From NCBI GenBank assembly GCA_016711045.1, contig JADJTT010000008.1, forward strand, positions 62,001-126,000: DNA of 64,000 bases. The letters run 5' to 3'. This DNA is from Saprospirales bacterium (GTDB taxonomy: Bacteria > Bacteroidota > Bacteroidia > Chitinophagales > Saprospiraceae). Each line of letters opens with the position of its first letter. Positions within the stretch are counted from its first letter, which is position 1. This document shows, piece by piece, positions 1-7,760 of this stretch. The notes under the pieces are model-generated. The model worked only from the letters and a program-made list of their open reading frames with translations, had not been told where the DNA came from and did not search any database. The position numbers and the translations under genes were made by a program.

Positions 1-1
1 C

Positions 2-949
2 AACCCGGAGGCCCTTCCGTTTATCGCTATCGATGAACCGACGATGAGCATGCTGTTCACCATCAACGACTCCCCATTCTTTGGGCAGGAAGGAAAATTT
101 GTGACCAGCCGCCACCTCAAGGAGCGCCTTGAAAAAGAATTGGAAAAGAACCTCGCCCTGCGCGTAGAAACCACTAATAAGGCGGAAGCCTATAACGTAT
201 ATGGCCGTGGGGTATTGCACCTCTCCATCCTGATCGAGACCATGCGCCGCGAAGGATACGAGCTTCAGATCGGTCAGCCCAAAGTGATCATGAAAAAGAT
301 CGACGGGGTGACCCACGAACCGGTGGAAGAGCTGACGATCGACCTGCCGGAAAATGTTTCCGGAAAGGCTATCGAAATCGTGACCCGCCGTAAAGGAATG
401 ATGCTGGCTATGACGCCCAAAGGCGAACGCGTCACTATGCAATTCGAAATTCCTTCCCGTGGTATCATCGGCCTTCGCAGCCAGATGCTGACCGCTACTG
501 CCGGGGAGGCTATCATGACCCACCGCTTCAAAGAGTTTCAACCCAATAAAGGGGAAGTGCCCGGCCGTATCAACGGCTCGCTGATCTGTATGGAGACCGG
601 GAAAGCCATTCCTTACAGTATCAACAACCTACAGGAACGCGGCCGGTTCTTCATCGATCCCAACGAAGAGATTTACGAAGGGCAAGTACTGGGGGAGAAC
701 AGCCGTCCGGGCGACCTGGTGATCAACGTCACCAAAACCAAGAAACTCACCAACATCCGCGCCTCCGGCTCCGATGACAAGGTGCGCCTGGTGCCGCCCC
801 TCCGTTTCACCCTCGAAGAAGCCCTGGAATATATCCAGGACGACGAATACGTAGAGGTTACCCCCAAGTCCATCCGCTTGCGGAAAGTATACCTCAAGGA
901 ACACGACCGGAAGAAGGCCCGAAATGCGGCCGCGGTAGTAGAGTCGTAA
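2..949 (+). CDS. typA: translational GTPase TypA/BipA, C-terminal half (5' end outside window)
   Basis: Ribosome-associated translational GTPase of the EF-G superfamily that acts in stress adaptation and large-subunit assembly. The frame is open from the first bases of the window, so the GTPase domain lies upstream and only the C-terminal part is present. What remains begins with the domain III phrase MSMLFTINDSPF, continues through a domain V region (RGIIGLRSQMLTATAGEA) and ends with the TypA-specific C-terminal domain (NITKTKKLTNIRASGSDD-like stretch), a basic tail following. TypA rather than EF-G, LepA or RF3 is clear from this last domain. Downstream lie a REP-like palindrome and a strong hairpin that probably ends transcription. 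Confidence 0.96.
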   Translation, partial: NPEALPFIAIDEPTMSMLFTINDSPFFGQEGKFVTSRHLKERLEKELEKNLALRVETTNKAEAYNVYGRGVLHLSILIETMRREGYELQIGQPKVIMKKIDGVTHEPVEELTIDLPENVSGKAIEIVTRRKGMMLAMTPKGERVTMQFEIPSRGIIGLRSQMLTATAGEAIMTHRFKEFQPNKGEVPGRINGSLICMETGKAIPYSINNLQERGRFFIDPNEEIYEGQVLGENSRPGDLVINVTKTKKLTNIRASGSDDKVRLVPPLRFTLEEALEYIQDDEYVEVTPKSIRLRKVYLKEHDRKKARNAAAVVES

Positions 950-966
950 GGGCGAGAGCAGAGTAA

Positions 967-986
967 GGGCGAAAGATTTTTCGCCC
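967..986. repeat. solitary REP-like palindrome
   Basis: An 8-bp inverted repeat GGGCGAAA / TTTCGCCC with a 4-base centre. It is the same palindrome that forms the array at 56.9-57.7 kb and recurs at 58021 and 58287. The bases just 5' are GTAA, one change from the GTAG foot seen in most array copies. It sits 17 bp after the typA stop codon. Confidence 0.7.
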
Positions 987-994
987 CAACGTCA

Positions 995-1030
995 GGGCTT
1001 TTTTTTACCTTGAAAGGTAAAAAAAAGCCC
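995..1030 (+). terminator. typA: 16-bp perfect hairpin after typA
   Basis: Positions 995-1010 and 1015-1030 are exact reverse complements (GGGC, eight T, ACCT) around a 4-base loop. A GC foot followed by a T tract within the stem resembles an intrinsic terminator that can work on either strand. The right arm ends directly at the ATG (1031) of the next gene, so the hairpin could also limit access to that start codon. Confidence 0.6.
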
Positions 1031-2323
1031 ATGCTCCCTACCCGCCGCCACTTTCTCCAGCGCATCTCCGCCTGGGTCGGTACTGCCGCCCTGGTACCTT
1101 ACTGGAACACTGCCGCCGGACGTTCCCTGCAGCGCGCCCTCGTCGACATTTCCGACCTGACTCCCGGTGAAACAGCCACCGACGAGACCTTCTGGTATCA
1201 GGTCAAACAAGCCTATACCGTTTCACCTCAGATCCTTAATCTCAACAATGGTGGGGTGAGCCCACAACCGCTGGTGGTGCAGGAGGCTGTGGAGCGCTAC
1301 AACCGACTGAGCAACGAGGCGCCTTCCTACTACATGTGGCAGATCCTCGACCAGGGCCGCGAGCCTTTGCGCGCCGAATTGGCCGACCTCGCCGGCTGTT
1401 CCCCGGAGGAGATCGCCATCAACCGCAACTCTTCCGAAGCCCTGGAAACGGTGATCTTCGGCCTGCGTTTGCAAGCCGGTGATGAGGTCGTCCTGACCAA
1501 ACAAGACTATCCCAACATGATCAACGCCTGGAAACAGCGCGAAAAACGCGACGGCATCGTGCTGCGTTGGCTAAATTTCGAATTTCCCATCGAAGACAAG
1601 GCCGCTATCGTCCAGGAGTTCGTCAACGCCTTTACGGATAAGACAAAAGTGGTACACATCACCCACCTCATCAACTGGATCGGGCAGCTGCTGCCGGCCC
1701 GGGAGATCGCGCTGGAAGCCAAAAAGCGGGGCATTGAAGTGCTGGTCGACGGCGCGCATTCCTTCGCGCATTTCGACTTCAAGATACCCGACCTGGAGTG
1801 CGATTATTTCGGCACCAGCCTGCACAAGTGGCTGTGCGCGCCGTTCGGGAGTGGGTTGTTGTATGTAAAAAAGGAAAAGATCACTGGGCTGTATCCCCTG
1901 TTTGGAGCCCCCGATCCCGACAGCTCGGATATTCGAAAATTCGAGAGCCTGGGCACCCGCTCCTTTGCGATCGAACAGGCCATCGGCCAGGCCATCCAGT
2001 TTCATCACATGATCGGGGCGGAGCGTAAGTTTGCGCGGCTACATTATCTTAAAAATTATTGGGCAGAGAAGGTGGTCCAATTCCCCGGGGTGCGGGTCCA
2101 CACCTCTTTAAATCCCGAATTTGCCGGCGCCATCGCCCTCATTTCCGTCGATGGAAAGACGCCGGAAGAGCTGGCGAGTTATCTGATGAGTAAACACCGC
2201 ATCCACACCGTGGCCATCAATTGGGAGAACATCCACGGCGTGCGCGTCACGCCCAATGTGTATACGGTGACGAGGGATTTGGATCGGTTTGTGCAGGCGG
2301 TGAAGGAGTTTTTGAGTTTTTAG
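1031..2323 (+). CDS. secreted/periplasmic class V aminotransferase (PLP-dependent)
   Basis: A fold-type I PLP enzyme of the class V aminotransferase family, related to isopenicillin N epimerase-like and cysteine-desulfurase-like proteins. The N-terminus has a twin-arginine motif (RRHFLQ, residues 5-10) and a hydrophobic stretch, so export of the folded holoenzyme by Tat is likely. The PLP lysine is in the GTSLHKW phrase near residue 266, with the aspartate of LVDGAHSFAHFD upstream binding the cofactor. An in-frame ATG at 1010 lies inside the terminator hairpin and would place a charged stretch before the twin arginine, so 1031 is preferred. The substrate cannot be told from sequence. The last codons form part of an inverted heptamer repeat shared with the convergent gene. 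Confidence 0.85.
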   Translation: MLPTRRHFLQRISAWVGTAALVPYWNTAAGRSLQRALVDISDLTPGETATDETFWYQVKQAYTVSPQILNLNNGGVSPQPLVVQEAVERYNRLSNEAPSYYMWQILDQGREPLRAELADLAGCSPEEIAINRNSSEALETVIFGLRLQAGDEVVLTKQDYPNMINAWKQREKRDGIVLRWLNFEFPIEDKAAIVQEFVNAFTDKTKVVHITHLINWIGQLLPAREIALEAKKRGIEVLVDGAHSFAHFDFKIPDLECDYFGTSLHKWLCAPFGSGLLYVKKEKITGLYPLFGAPDPDSSDIRKFESLGTRSFAIEQAIGQAIQFHHMIGAERKFARLHYLKNYWAEKVVQFPGVRVHTSLNPEFAGAIALISVDGKTPEELASYLMSKHRIHTVAINWENIHGVRVTPNVYTVTRDLDRFVQAVKEFLSF

Positions 2324-2361
2324 TCCCGATAGCAATCGGGACTAAAAACTCAAAACTCACT
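2311..2361. repeat. inverted heptamer repeat and bidirectional terminator
   Basis: The convergent ends of two genes share an inverted repeat: 2313-2330 pairs perfectly with 2335-2352 around a 4-base loop. The arms are phased heptamers (TTTGAGT, TTTTAGT on the left; ACTAAAA, ACTCAAA, ACTCACT on the right) around a CCCGAT/ATCGGG core. Both stop codons lie inside the repeat. It probably terminates transcription from both sides. Confidence 0.75.
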
Positions 2362-5251
2362 CAATAGTAACCTTCCCTTCCACCTTCTCTTTCTCCATCT
2401 CCACTTTCAACGTGTAGGCTCCTTTCTGAAGGTACCACTCCCCGTTATCCCCCTTCTTCAGTTTGATCTCAGGGGCATCGGCTTTCCTGTTCTCATTCAG
2501 GTATTTTTCATACTTGTCCTTGGCCTTTTCATCAAGGTTGAGGTTGTAAATAGGGTAGTTGAGGCCTTTCTTCAAGTCCACTTTCCAGGTTTTGAGCACG
2601 AGGTCTTCTCCTGTGGAAAGGGTGAATTTGGCGGAGCCGGCAGCAGAGGCATAAAGGGGTATGGCCACTTCCGGCACCCTTGCTTCGCCCCACTTGCTCC
2701 AGCTGCCGCCCCAACCCGGGCGATAACGGGTAGAGGGGACATCGAACAGAACCAGCGGCTTGGCCAGGGTCTCCCCCTTGAGTTGCTGCAATTCCTTCAC
2801 ATTAGCTTTAAACATCGAACGGCCATGGGTACCCACCACAAGCTCTTTGGCCTTGGGGTGGATCACCAGGTCGTGCACCGCCACGTTGGGCAGGTTTTTG
2901 GTGAGGGCCATGAAGGTCTGACCGCGGTCGAGGGAGGCGTAAAGGCCGTGGTCGGTGCCTACATAGAGCAGGTCGGGATTGACGGGGTCTTCGCGGATCA
3001 CGTTGACGGGCTCGAGGGGCAGGTCGCGGCCGATGCGGGTCCAGGTCTGGCCGTAGTCTTCGGAGACGTAAACGAAAGGTTCGAAATTGTCCCAGCGGTA
3101 GCCGTTGAGGGTGACGTATACGCGGCTCAGCTCATGCGAAGAAGCTTGCACGCGCGACACCCACATGTCTTCGGGCAGGCCGCTGCTGATGTTTGTCCAG
3201 GTATTGCCACCGTCTTTGGTCACGTGTACGAGGCCGTCGTCGGAGCCGGTATAGATAAGTCCGAACTTCATGGACGACTCGTGGATAGTGGAGAGTGTAC
3301 CGTAGGATACATCCCCTTTCTTTCCGCCTTTAGTAAGGTCGCCGGAGATGGCTTCGAAGGTTTTGCCTTGATCGAAGGAACGGTGGAGTTTATTCGACCC
3401 CATGTAGAAGATGTCCTGATTGTGGACAGACAAGTGAATGGGGCTCTGCCAGTTCCAGCGCAAAGGGCGCTCGCCGAGGTCGTGCTGGGGGGTGATGCGG
3501 GTGGCATCTTCCTGGGCCAGGTCAATCCGGAAATAATTCCCGAACTGGAAACCGGTGTACACGATATTGTTGTCGCGGGTATCGACCGCCACTTGCATGC
3601 CGTCGCCGCCCATGATCGATTTGTAGGGATATTCGCCCGAGTCGTGCCAGTCGGTGCTGGCTTTATAGGTGCTGGGACCACGCCAGACGCCGTTGTCTTG
3701 CAGTCCGCCAAAGACGTGATAAGGAGACGCCATATCGACGGCAATCCCGTAAAACTGCCCTACCGGCGGGGTGTTGCACTTCACCCAATGCTCGCCATCG
3801 TCGTAGGAGATGTTGAGTCCGCCGTCGTTGCCCAGCAAGAGGTGGCCTTCCCGGGAAGGACTCACCCATAGCGCATGGTGGTCGCCGTGCACGTTGTCGC
3901 CGTTGATGGATTTCCAGGTTTGGCCGCCATCGTCGGAGCGCAGCACGGGCACGCCCATGATGTAGAGTTTTTTCCCTTCGCTTTGCGGCGCTACACGGAT
4001 CTGGGCGAAGTAGTAGCCGTAGGTATAAAACAGGTCGTCGAGGTAGCCTTCATGGGTCTTTTTCCAGGTTTTTCCTCCATCATCCGATACATAGACTTCG
4101 GCGCCGGTGACATCCGTGTCGAAGAGCAGGGTGTTGGCGTCTTCCACATATTCGACGAGGGCGATGGGTTGGATTTTGCCACTGCGCACCATATTCTGCA
4201 CCTTCTCCGCGTCGTATTTTTCGGGAAAATCATTTTCGTTCAAATATCCCTGGATCTTCTTGGTGTCCAATTTCAGGAAGTCCGCTGCGGAGATAGTACG
4301 CAGCGCGTCTTTGGTCAGCACGTCTTCTTTCTTCTCCTCCTCTTTCTTGGGCCGGAGCGTCTGGTTGTCGAGCACGGCGTAGAGCAGGGTTTTTCCATCC
4401 ACCACCGCGGCATCGAGTCCGATACGACCTACGCCGTCGCCGGTGGGGAAGCCGCTTTTCGCATCGGTCAGCAGGGACCATGTGTTCCCGCCGTCGGTGC
4501 TTTTGTAGATGCCGGAGCCGGCGCCCGATTCGGTGAAGTTCCAGGCGCGGCGGGTGCGTTCCCAGGTGGCGGCATAGACGATGTCCGGATTTGCCGGGTC
4601 GAGCACGAGGTCGATGGCGCCGGCGTTGTCGTTGGCGAAGAGGACACGGGTCCAGGTTTTACCGCCATCGGTGGTTTTATACACGCCGCGTTCCTGATTG
4701 GGGGAGTAGAGGTGGCCCAGGGCAGCAACCCACGCGGTATTGGGGTCGGTAGGGTGGAGCAGGATGCGGCCGATGTGGTGGCTTTCGCCGAGGCCCATGT
4801 GCATCCAGGTCTTACCCCCGTCGGTGCTTTTGAAAACGCCGGTTCCGGAGTAGGACGAGCGGCTGGAGTTGACTTCCCCCGAGCCCAGCCAAATGGTGTT
4901 CCGGCCCCAGTCGACTGCGATATCGCCGATGGTCATGACCATTTCGCGGTCGAAAAGCGGCTCGAAGCTCATGCCGTTGTTGGTGGACTTCCAGAGTCCG
5001 CCCGAGGCGTAAGCTATGTAAAAATGCGTGGGGTCATCCGGGCTGACATCGATATCAGCCACCCGCCCCGATTGGATAGCAGGGCCGATATTGGTGAAGG
5101 GTATTTCACCCAGCAGGGAGGTTTCCACCAGTTTTTGGTGTTGCGCATAACTCTTTATCCGTTCTACCGAAGGGGTGAAGGCCGGTTGGGTCTGGGAAAA
5201 GGCGGTGGTCAAAAAGATGGTCAGGAACAGAAGTGTGGTCAGGGATCTCAT
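2357..5251 (-). CDS. secreted BNR/VPS10-type beta-propeller protein
   Basis: A 964-residue exported protein with signal peptide (MRSLTTLLFLTIFLTTAFSQ). It contains about eleven Asp-box motifs (S/T-x-D-x-G-x-T-W, for example STDGGKTW, SDDGGQTW, SEDYGQTW) spread over residues 85-780, which build two or more sortilin/BNR-like beta-propellers. A less repetitive tail of about 120 residues follows. Related proteins in Bacteroidota are annotated as glycosyl hydrolases or exo-sialidase-like, but Asp boxes alone do not show catalysis and the name should stay structural. No T9SS sorting domain is apparent, so periplasmic or outer-membrane location is likely. A MITE-like repeat lies just upstream of the start. 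Confidence 0.85.
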   Translation of the reverse strand: MRSLTTLLFLTIFLTTAFSQTQPAFTPSVERIKSYAQHQKLVETSLLGEIPFTNIGPAIQSGRVADIDVSPDDPTHFYIAYASGGLWKSTNNGMSFEPLFDREMVMTIGDIAVDWGRNTIWLGSGEVNSSRSSYSGTGVFKSTDGGKTWMHMGLGESHHIGRILLHPTDPNTAWVAALGHLYSPNQERGVYKTTDGGKTWTRVLFANDNAGAIDLVLDPANPDIVYAATWERTRRAWNFTESGAGSGIYKSTDGGNTWSLLTDAKSGFPTGDGVGRIGLDAAVVDGKTLLYAVLDNQTLRPKKEEEKKEDVLTKDALRTISAADFLKLDTKKIQGYLNENDFPEKYDAEKVQNMVRSGKIQPIALVEYVEDANTLLFDTDVTGAEVYVSDDGGKTWKKTHEGYLDDLFYTYGYYFAQIRVAPQSEGKKLYIMGVPVLRSDDGGQTWKSINGDNVHGDHHALWVSPSREGHLLLGNDGGLNISYDDGEHWVKCNTPPVGQFYGIAVDMASPYHVFGGLQDNGVWRGPSTYKASTDWHDSGEYPYKSIMGGDGMQVAVDTRDNNIVYTGFQFGNYFRIDLAQEDATRITPQHDLGERPLRWNWQSPIHLSVHNQDIFYMGSNKLHRSFDQGKTFEAISGDLTKGGKKGDVSYGTLSTIHESSMKFGLIYTGSDDGLVHVTKDGGNTWTNISSGLPEDMWVSRVQASSHELSRVYVTLNGYRWDNFEPFVYVSEDYGQTWTRIGRDLPLEPVNVIREDPVNPDLLYVGTDHGLYASLDRGQTFMALTKNLPNVAVHDLVIHPKAKELVVGTHGRSMFKANVKELQQLKGETLAKPLVLFDVPSTRYRPGWGGSWSKWGEARVPEVAIPLYASAAGSAKFTLSTGEDLVLKTWKVDLKKGLNYPIYNLNLDEKAKDKYEKYLNENRKADAPEIKLKKGDNGEWYLQKGAYTLKVEMEKEKVEGKVTIE

Positions 5252-5293
5252 AGGTTTCTCATTATTTTTACATTGGCTGTAAAAATAATAATA

Positions 5294-5408
5294 AACCGCA
5301 AAGGCGCTAAGGACGCGAAGAAATCCTGCGTTGCACTATGTTGGAAAAACAGCCTACCATTTAGTGCAAAAGCCAAAATCTCTTCGCGCGCTTTGCGCCT
5401 TTGCGGTT
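5294..5408. repeat. MITE-like element, copy A (AACCGCAAAGGCGCTAAG termini)
   Basis: A 115-bp element with imperfect terminal inverted repeats: it starts AACCGCAAAGGCGCTAAG and ends with the complement (CTTTGCGCCTTTGCGGTT). Two related copies occur at 20395-20493 and 55919-56016 with unrelated centres. It carries no gene and lies between two minus-strand genes. Confidence 0.8.
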
Positions 5409-5424
5409 AATAGCCCCTTTTAAC

Positions 5425-5955
5425 TCAAAGCTTCACCTCTATATTCCCCTCATCGTCCTTGAGGGCTTTATTGATAAACTCCTCGATCTGATCGTACCTG
5501 AGTTTGGTCTTCATGCTGACCATCGTGAAGGTATCTTCCTCACTGACGAGGATCAGGAGATTCTTCACCTGCTCTTTTTTCTCCCGCATCATCAGGTGCA
5601 CCTTGGTATTTTCTTCCTTGACCATAATCAGATCTTCAAAGTTTTCCTTGCGGACACCTTTCATCAACCGGTCCAGGTCTTTCTGGGCTACGGGATTGGC
5701 TTCTTCGAATGTGAGTACGCGCAGTTTGCGGATCTTTTTGGCCAGGTTGATCGCTTCTTTTTCTTCCTGGTCGTCCACCTGGGTCTTGGCGATACCTACC
5801 CCCAGTTTAACGACCCACCCTGGCAGGGTTACGTGGACGTTTTCTTCCTCCACGTTTTTGTATTTGCGGTAAAATTCGTTGATGCTCACCGTCTGGGCCG
5901 GGAGGAGGAGGGGGAGCAGGAGCAGGAGCGTTATGCTGAAATGGATCGGTTTCAT
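5425..5955 (-). CDS. DUF4252 domain protein, exported
   Basis: A 176-residue protein with a signal peptide (MKPIHFSITLLLLLPLLLPAQ) followed by a DUF4252 domain: short beta-strand/helix pattern, a middle KIRKLRVLTFEE strand, a KKEQVKNLLILVSEEDTFTM-like region and a C-terminal helix. DUF4252 proteins are Bacteroidota-specific, of unknown function, and often sit beside ECF sigma/anti-sigma genes, as here. It is last in a minus-strand set with a second DUF4252 gene upstream. A heptamer inverted repeat separates the two, so they may be transcribed separately. Confidence 0.85.
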   Translation of the reverse strand: MKPIHFSITLLLLLPLLLPAQTVSINEFYRKYKNVEEENVHVTLPGWVVKLGVGIAKTQVDDQEEKEAINLAKKIRKLRVLTFEEANPVAQKDLDRLMKGVRKENFEDLIMVKEENTKVHLMMREKKEQVKNLLILVSEEDTFTMVSMKTKLRYDQIEEFINKALKDDEGNIEVKL

Positions 5956-5960
5956 TTAGT

Positions 5961-6057
5961 TTTTAATTTTCAGTGTTCAATTTTCAGTTTATTCAAAGCA
6001 TTTTTAGTGCTCAACTTCCAGGTTTTTTAACTGAAAATTGAGCACTAAAAACTGAAG
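5961..6057. repeat. inverted heptamer array between two DUF4252 genes
   Basis: Left half carries heptamers TTTTAAT, TTTCAGT, GTTCAAT, TTTCAGT; right half carries the complementary type ACTGAAA, ATTGAGC, ACTAAAA, ACTGAAG in perfect 7-base phase. Within it 6002-6014 and 6038-6050 form a 13-bp stem. It follows the stop codon of the upstream DUF4252 gene and probably acts as its terminator. Confidence 0.65.
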
Positions 6058-6058
6058 A

Positions 6059-6565
6059 CTATTCTTTATCGTCCTCCTCAAAGGCTTTGGCCATTTCGGA
6101 GATCTTATTGATATCGATCTTGCCGACGAAGCTCATCAGTACGAAATCATCCGGGCCGCCTATGATCATGAGGAGTTCGTCGATGATGTCGCCACCGTTG
6201 TCCTTGATGAGGAAGTCCACGCTTTCTTCGCCTTTATTGCGGACGGTCATCAGCACTTCGTATTCTTTCTTGTTGATCAGTTGGGAAGCTTCTTTGTAGA
6301 GCTCCATCGTGTTTTCTTCGGCGACCAGGATACGGAGTCCGCGAAGGTCTTTCACGACCTCTTTAATGGCATTGGCCTCTGCATCGTCCAGGTTGATGTC
6401 CAGTTTGTCGAATAATTGGAACATTTTGGGGCTGATGTAGACAACGGTGAATCGTTCATCGTCGACATACTTGGAAAAATATTTGGAGATGGCGTCGGAT
6501 TGCGCCTGGGCAGTGGAGCTCACTCCGAGCAGGACCACCGTGATTACAAAAAGAAGGGTACGCAT
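6059..6565 (-). CDS. DUF4252 domain protein, exported
   Basis: A 168-residue DUF4252 protein with signal peptide MRTLLFVITVVLLGVSSTAQ. The frame is open upstream to 6748, but that extension overlaps the anti-sigma gene and is not signal-like; the ATG at 6565 starts at a clear signal peptide. The mature part contains the family's acidic helices and the DLRGLRILVAEENT strand, parallel to VLTFEE in its neighbour. It lies 58 bp after the anti-sigma gene and is probably co-transcribed with it. Function is unknown; the pairing with a membrane-bound sigma regulator suggests the DUF4252 proteins are outputs or sensors of that system. Confidence 0.85.
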   Translation of the reverse strand: MRTLLFVITVVLLGVSSTAQAQSDAISKYFSKYVDDERFTVVYISPKMFQLFDKLDINLDDAEANAIKEVVKDLRGLRILVAEENTMELYKEASQLINKKEYEVLMTVRNKGEESVDFLIKDNGGDIIDELLMIIGGPDDFVLMSFVGKIDINKISEMAKAFEEDDKE

Positions 6566-6623
6566 GATTGTTATTTTTTTGGTTGGTGAAAAGTGATTGT
6601 TTTCATTTCGTTTGCTGGATTCT

Positions 6624-7115
6624 TTATTTGAAGACAGAAGCGGATCGTTTGATCTGATCCAGTTCTTTTGTGGCTGTTCTTGCGCTGCCGTTGAGCTTGC
6701 TGGCCAGGAGTTGCAGTGCCGCAGTGGTTTCCGCCATGGCTTCTTCATCCGTTTGCGGTTCGTATTGCGCCCAGTTTATCGCGATCGAATCGTTCATATG
6801 CGGCTGCTTGGGAAACAGCACGACGATTCCAATGATCATTACGGCAATGGCAGCTACACGGGCGATGTAGATCGTGATTCGCCGCATCCGTAAGCGATTT
6901 TCAGCCTGGATTTGGGTCAGTATGCGTGTTTCAAACGAGGGGGACAGCGAGGCCTCGCGCTCCGATTCCAGAAACTGGAACAAGGGTTGGAAGGCCCGAA
7001 AAGAAGGATCGACGTCTTTGCCTTGAAAATAGCGTTTCAGGCTGGCTTCTTCCTCCAGGCTGGTTTCGCCTTCGAAGTATTTATCGAGCAATTTTTGAAT
7101 ATCCTGGGTGGTCAT
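6624..7115 (-). CDS. probable anti-sigma factor (single-pass membrane protein)
   Basis: A 163-residue protein with a cytoplasmic N-terminal part (MTTQDIQKLLDKYFEGETSL, a short helical region typical of Bacteroidota anti-sigma factors), one membrane segment at about residues 83-101 (IYIARVAAIAVMIIGIVVLF), and a periplasmic tail. It starts 6 bp after the ECF sigma gene on the same strand. The gene order, topology and the LDKYFEGETS-type opening support an anti-sigma role. There is no obvious zinc-binding HxxxCxxC motif, so it belongs to a zinc-free type if the role is right. Confidence 0.7.
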   Translation of the reverse strand: MTTQDIQKLLDKYFEGETSLEEEASLKRYFQGKDVDPSFRAFQPLFQFLESEREASLSPSFETRILTQIQAENRLRMRRITIYIARVAAIAVMIIGIVVLFPKQPHMNDSIAINWAQYEPQTDEEAMAETTAALQLLASKLNGSARTATKELDQIKRSASVFK

Positions 7116-7121
7116 ATTCGT

Positions 7122-7631
7122 TCAGTTTTTGGATACGTTCAGTTTGATGAGGGCTTCCCGCACGGCTTGCCGGGCGCGGTGCAAATTGGTTTTCACCTGG
7201 GCCATCGTCATGGACAGCACTTCACAGATCTCCTCGTAGCTCAATTCTTCGATGTCGCGCAACTCCATGACCTGCCGGTGTTTTTCCGGCAACTGGTGCA
7301 TGATTTGCCGGATGTGCTCCAGGGTGTCTTGCTGTTCCGTAATCGTGTACGGACTGGCTTCATGGGTTTCTACTATGATCGGTTCCTCGTCGGTCCGGGT
7401 TTGCCAATGCTTGGACCGGAGACGGTCGATAGCCAGGTTTTTGGCAATGCGCATACACCAGGCTTCGATGTTTTGCACACTTTCGAGCTCCATTCTTCCG
7501 TTCCAAACCTTGAGAAAAACCTCCTGCACGAGGTCCTCCGCTTCGAGGGCGTTGCCGGTCATCCGAAACGCCAGGCGAAACAGCTTGTCTTTGACGGGTA
7601 AAACTTGTATTTGAAATTCTTGGGTGTTCAT
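7122..7631 (-). CDS. ECF-type RNA polymerase sigma factor
   Basis: A 169-residue sigma-70 family protein with region 2 (AEDLVQEVFLKVW and IEAWCMRIAKNLAIDRLRSK) that binds core polymerase and the -10 element, and region 4 (LSYEEICEVLSMTMAQVKTN) that recognises -35 DNA. The frame continues upstream to 7721, but homologous sigma factors start close to the MNTQEFQIQVLP phrase, so ATG 7631 is used. The downstream anti-sigma and two DUF4252 genes make a four-gene regulatory set. It points away from the permease gene that starts at 7761. Confidence 0.93.
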   Translation of the reverse strand: MNTQEFQIQVLPVKDKLFRLAFRMTGNALEAEDLVQEVFLKVWNGRMELESVQNIEAWCMRIAKNLAIDRLRSKHWQTRTDEEPIIVETHEASPYTITEQQDTLEHIRQIMHQLPEKHRQVMELRDIEELSYEEICEVLSMTMAQVKTNLHRARQAVREALIKLNVSKN

Positions 7632-7760
7632 CGTTTCATGTGATCCAACAGCAAGACGAAGGTGTTTCCTCTTTGTTACAGTAAAGTTCCATTTTTTTAA
7701 AATACCTTTCAATCCGGCCAATCCATTACTAATCTTTTAAATCCTGTTTACCTTTACCCC

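Noticed and set aside
3875..5410. A 511-residue plus-strand frame opposite the beta-propeller gene, and similar long frames opposite other genes (2783-3871, 11320-12156, 12149-13327, 49874-51223, 52838-53764)
   Set aside because: They are antisense shadows of strongly coding genes with clear families; they lack start context, signal peptides and recognisable domains.
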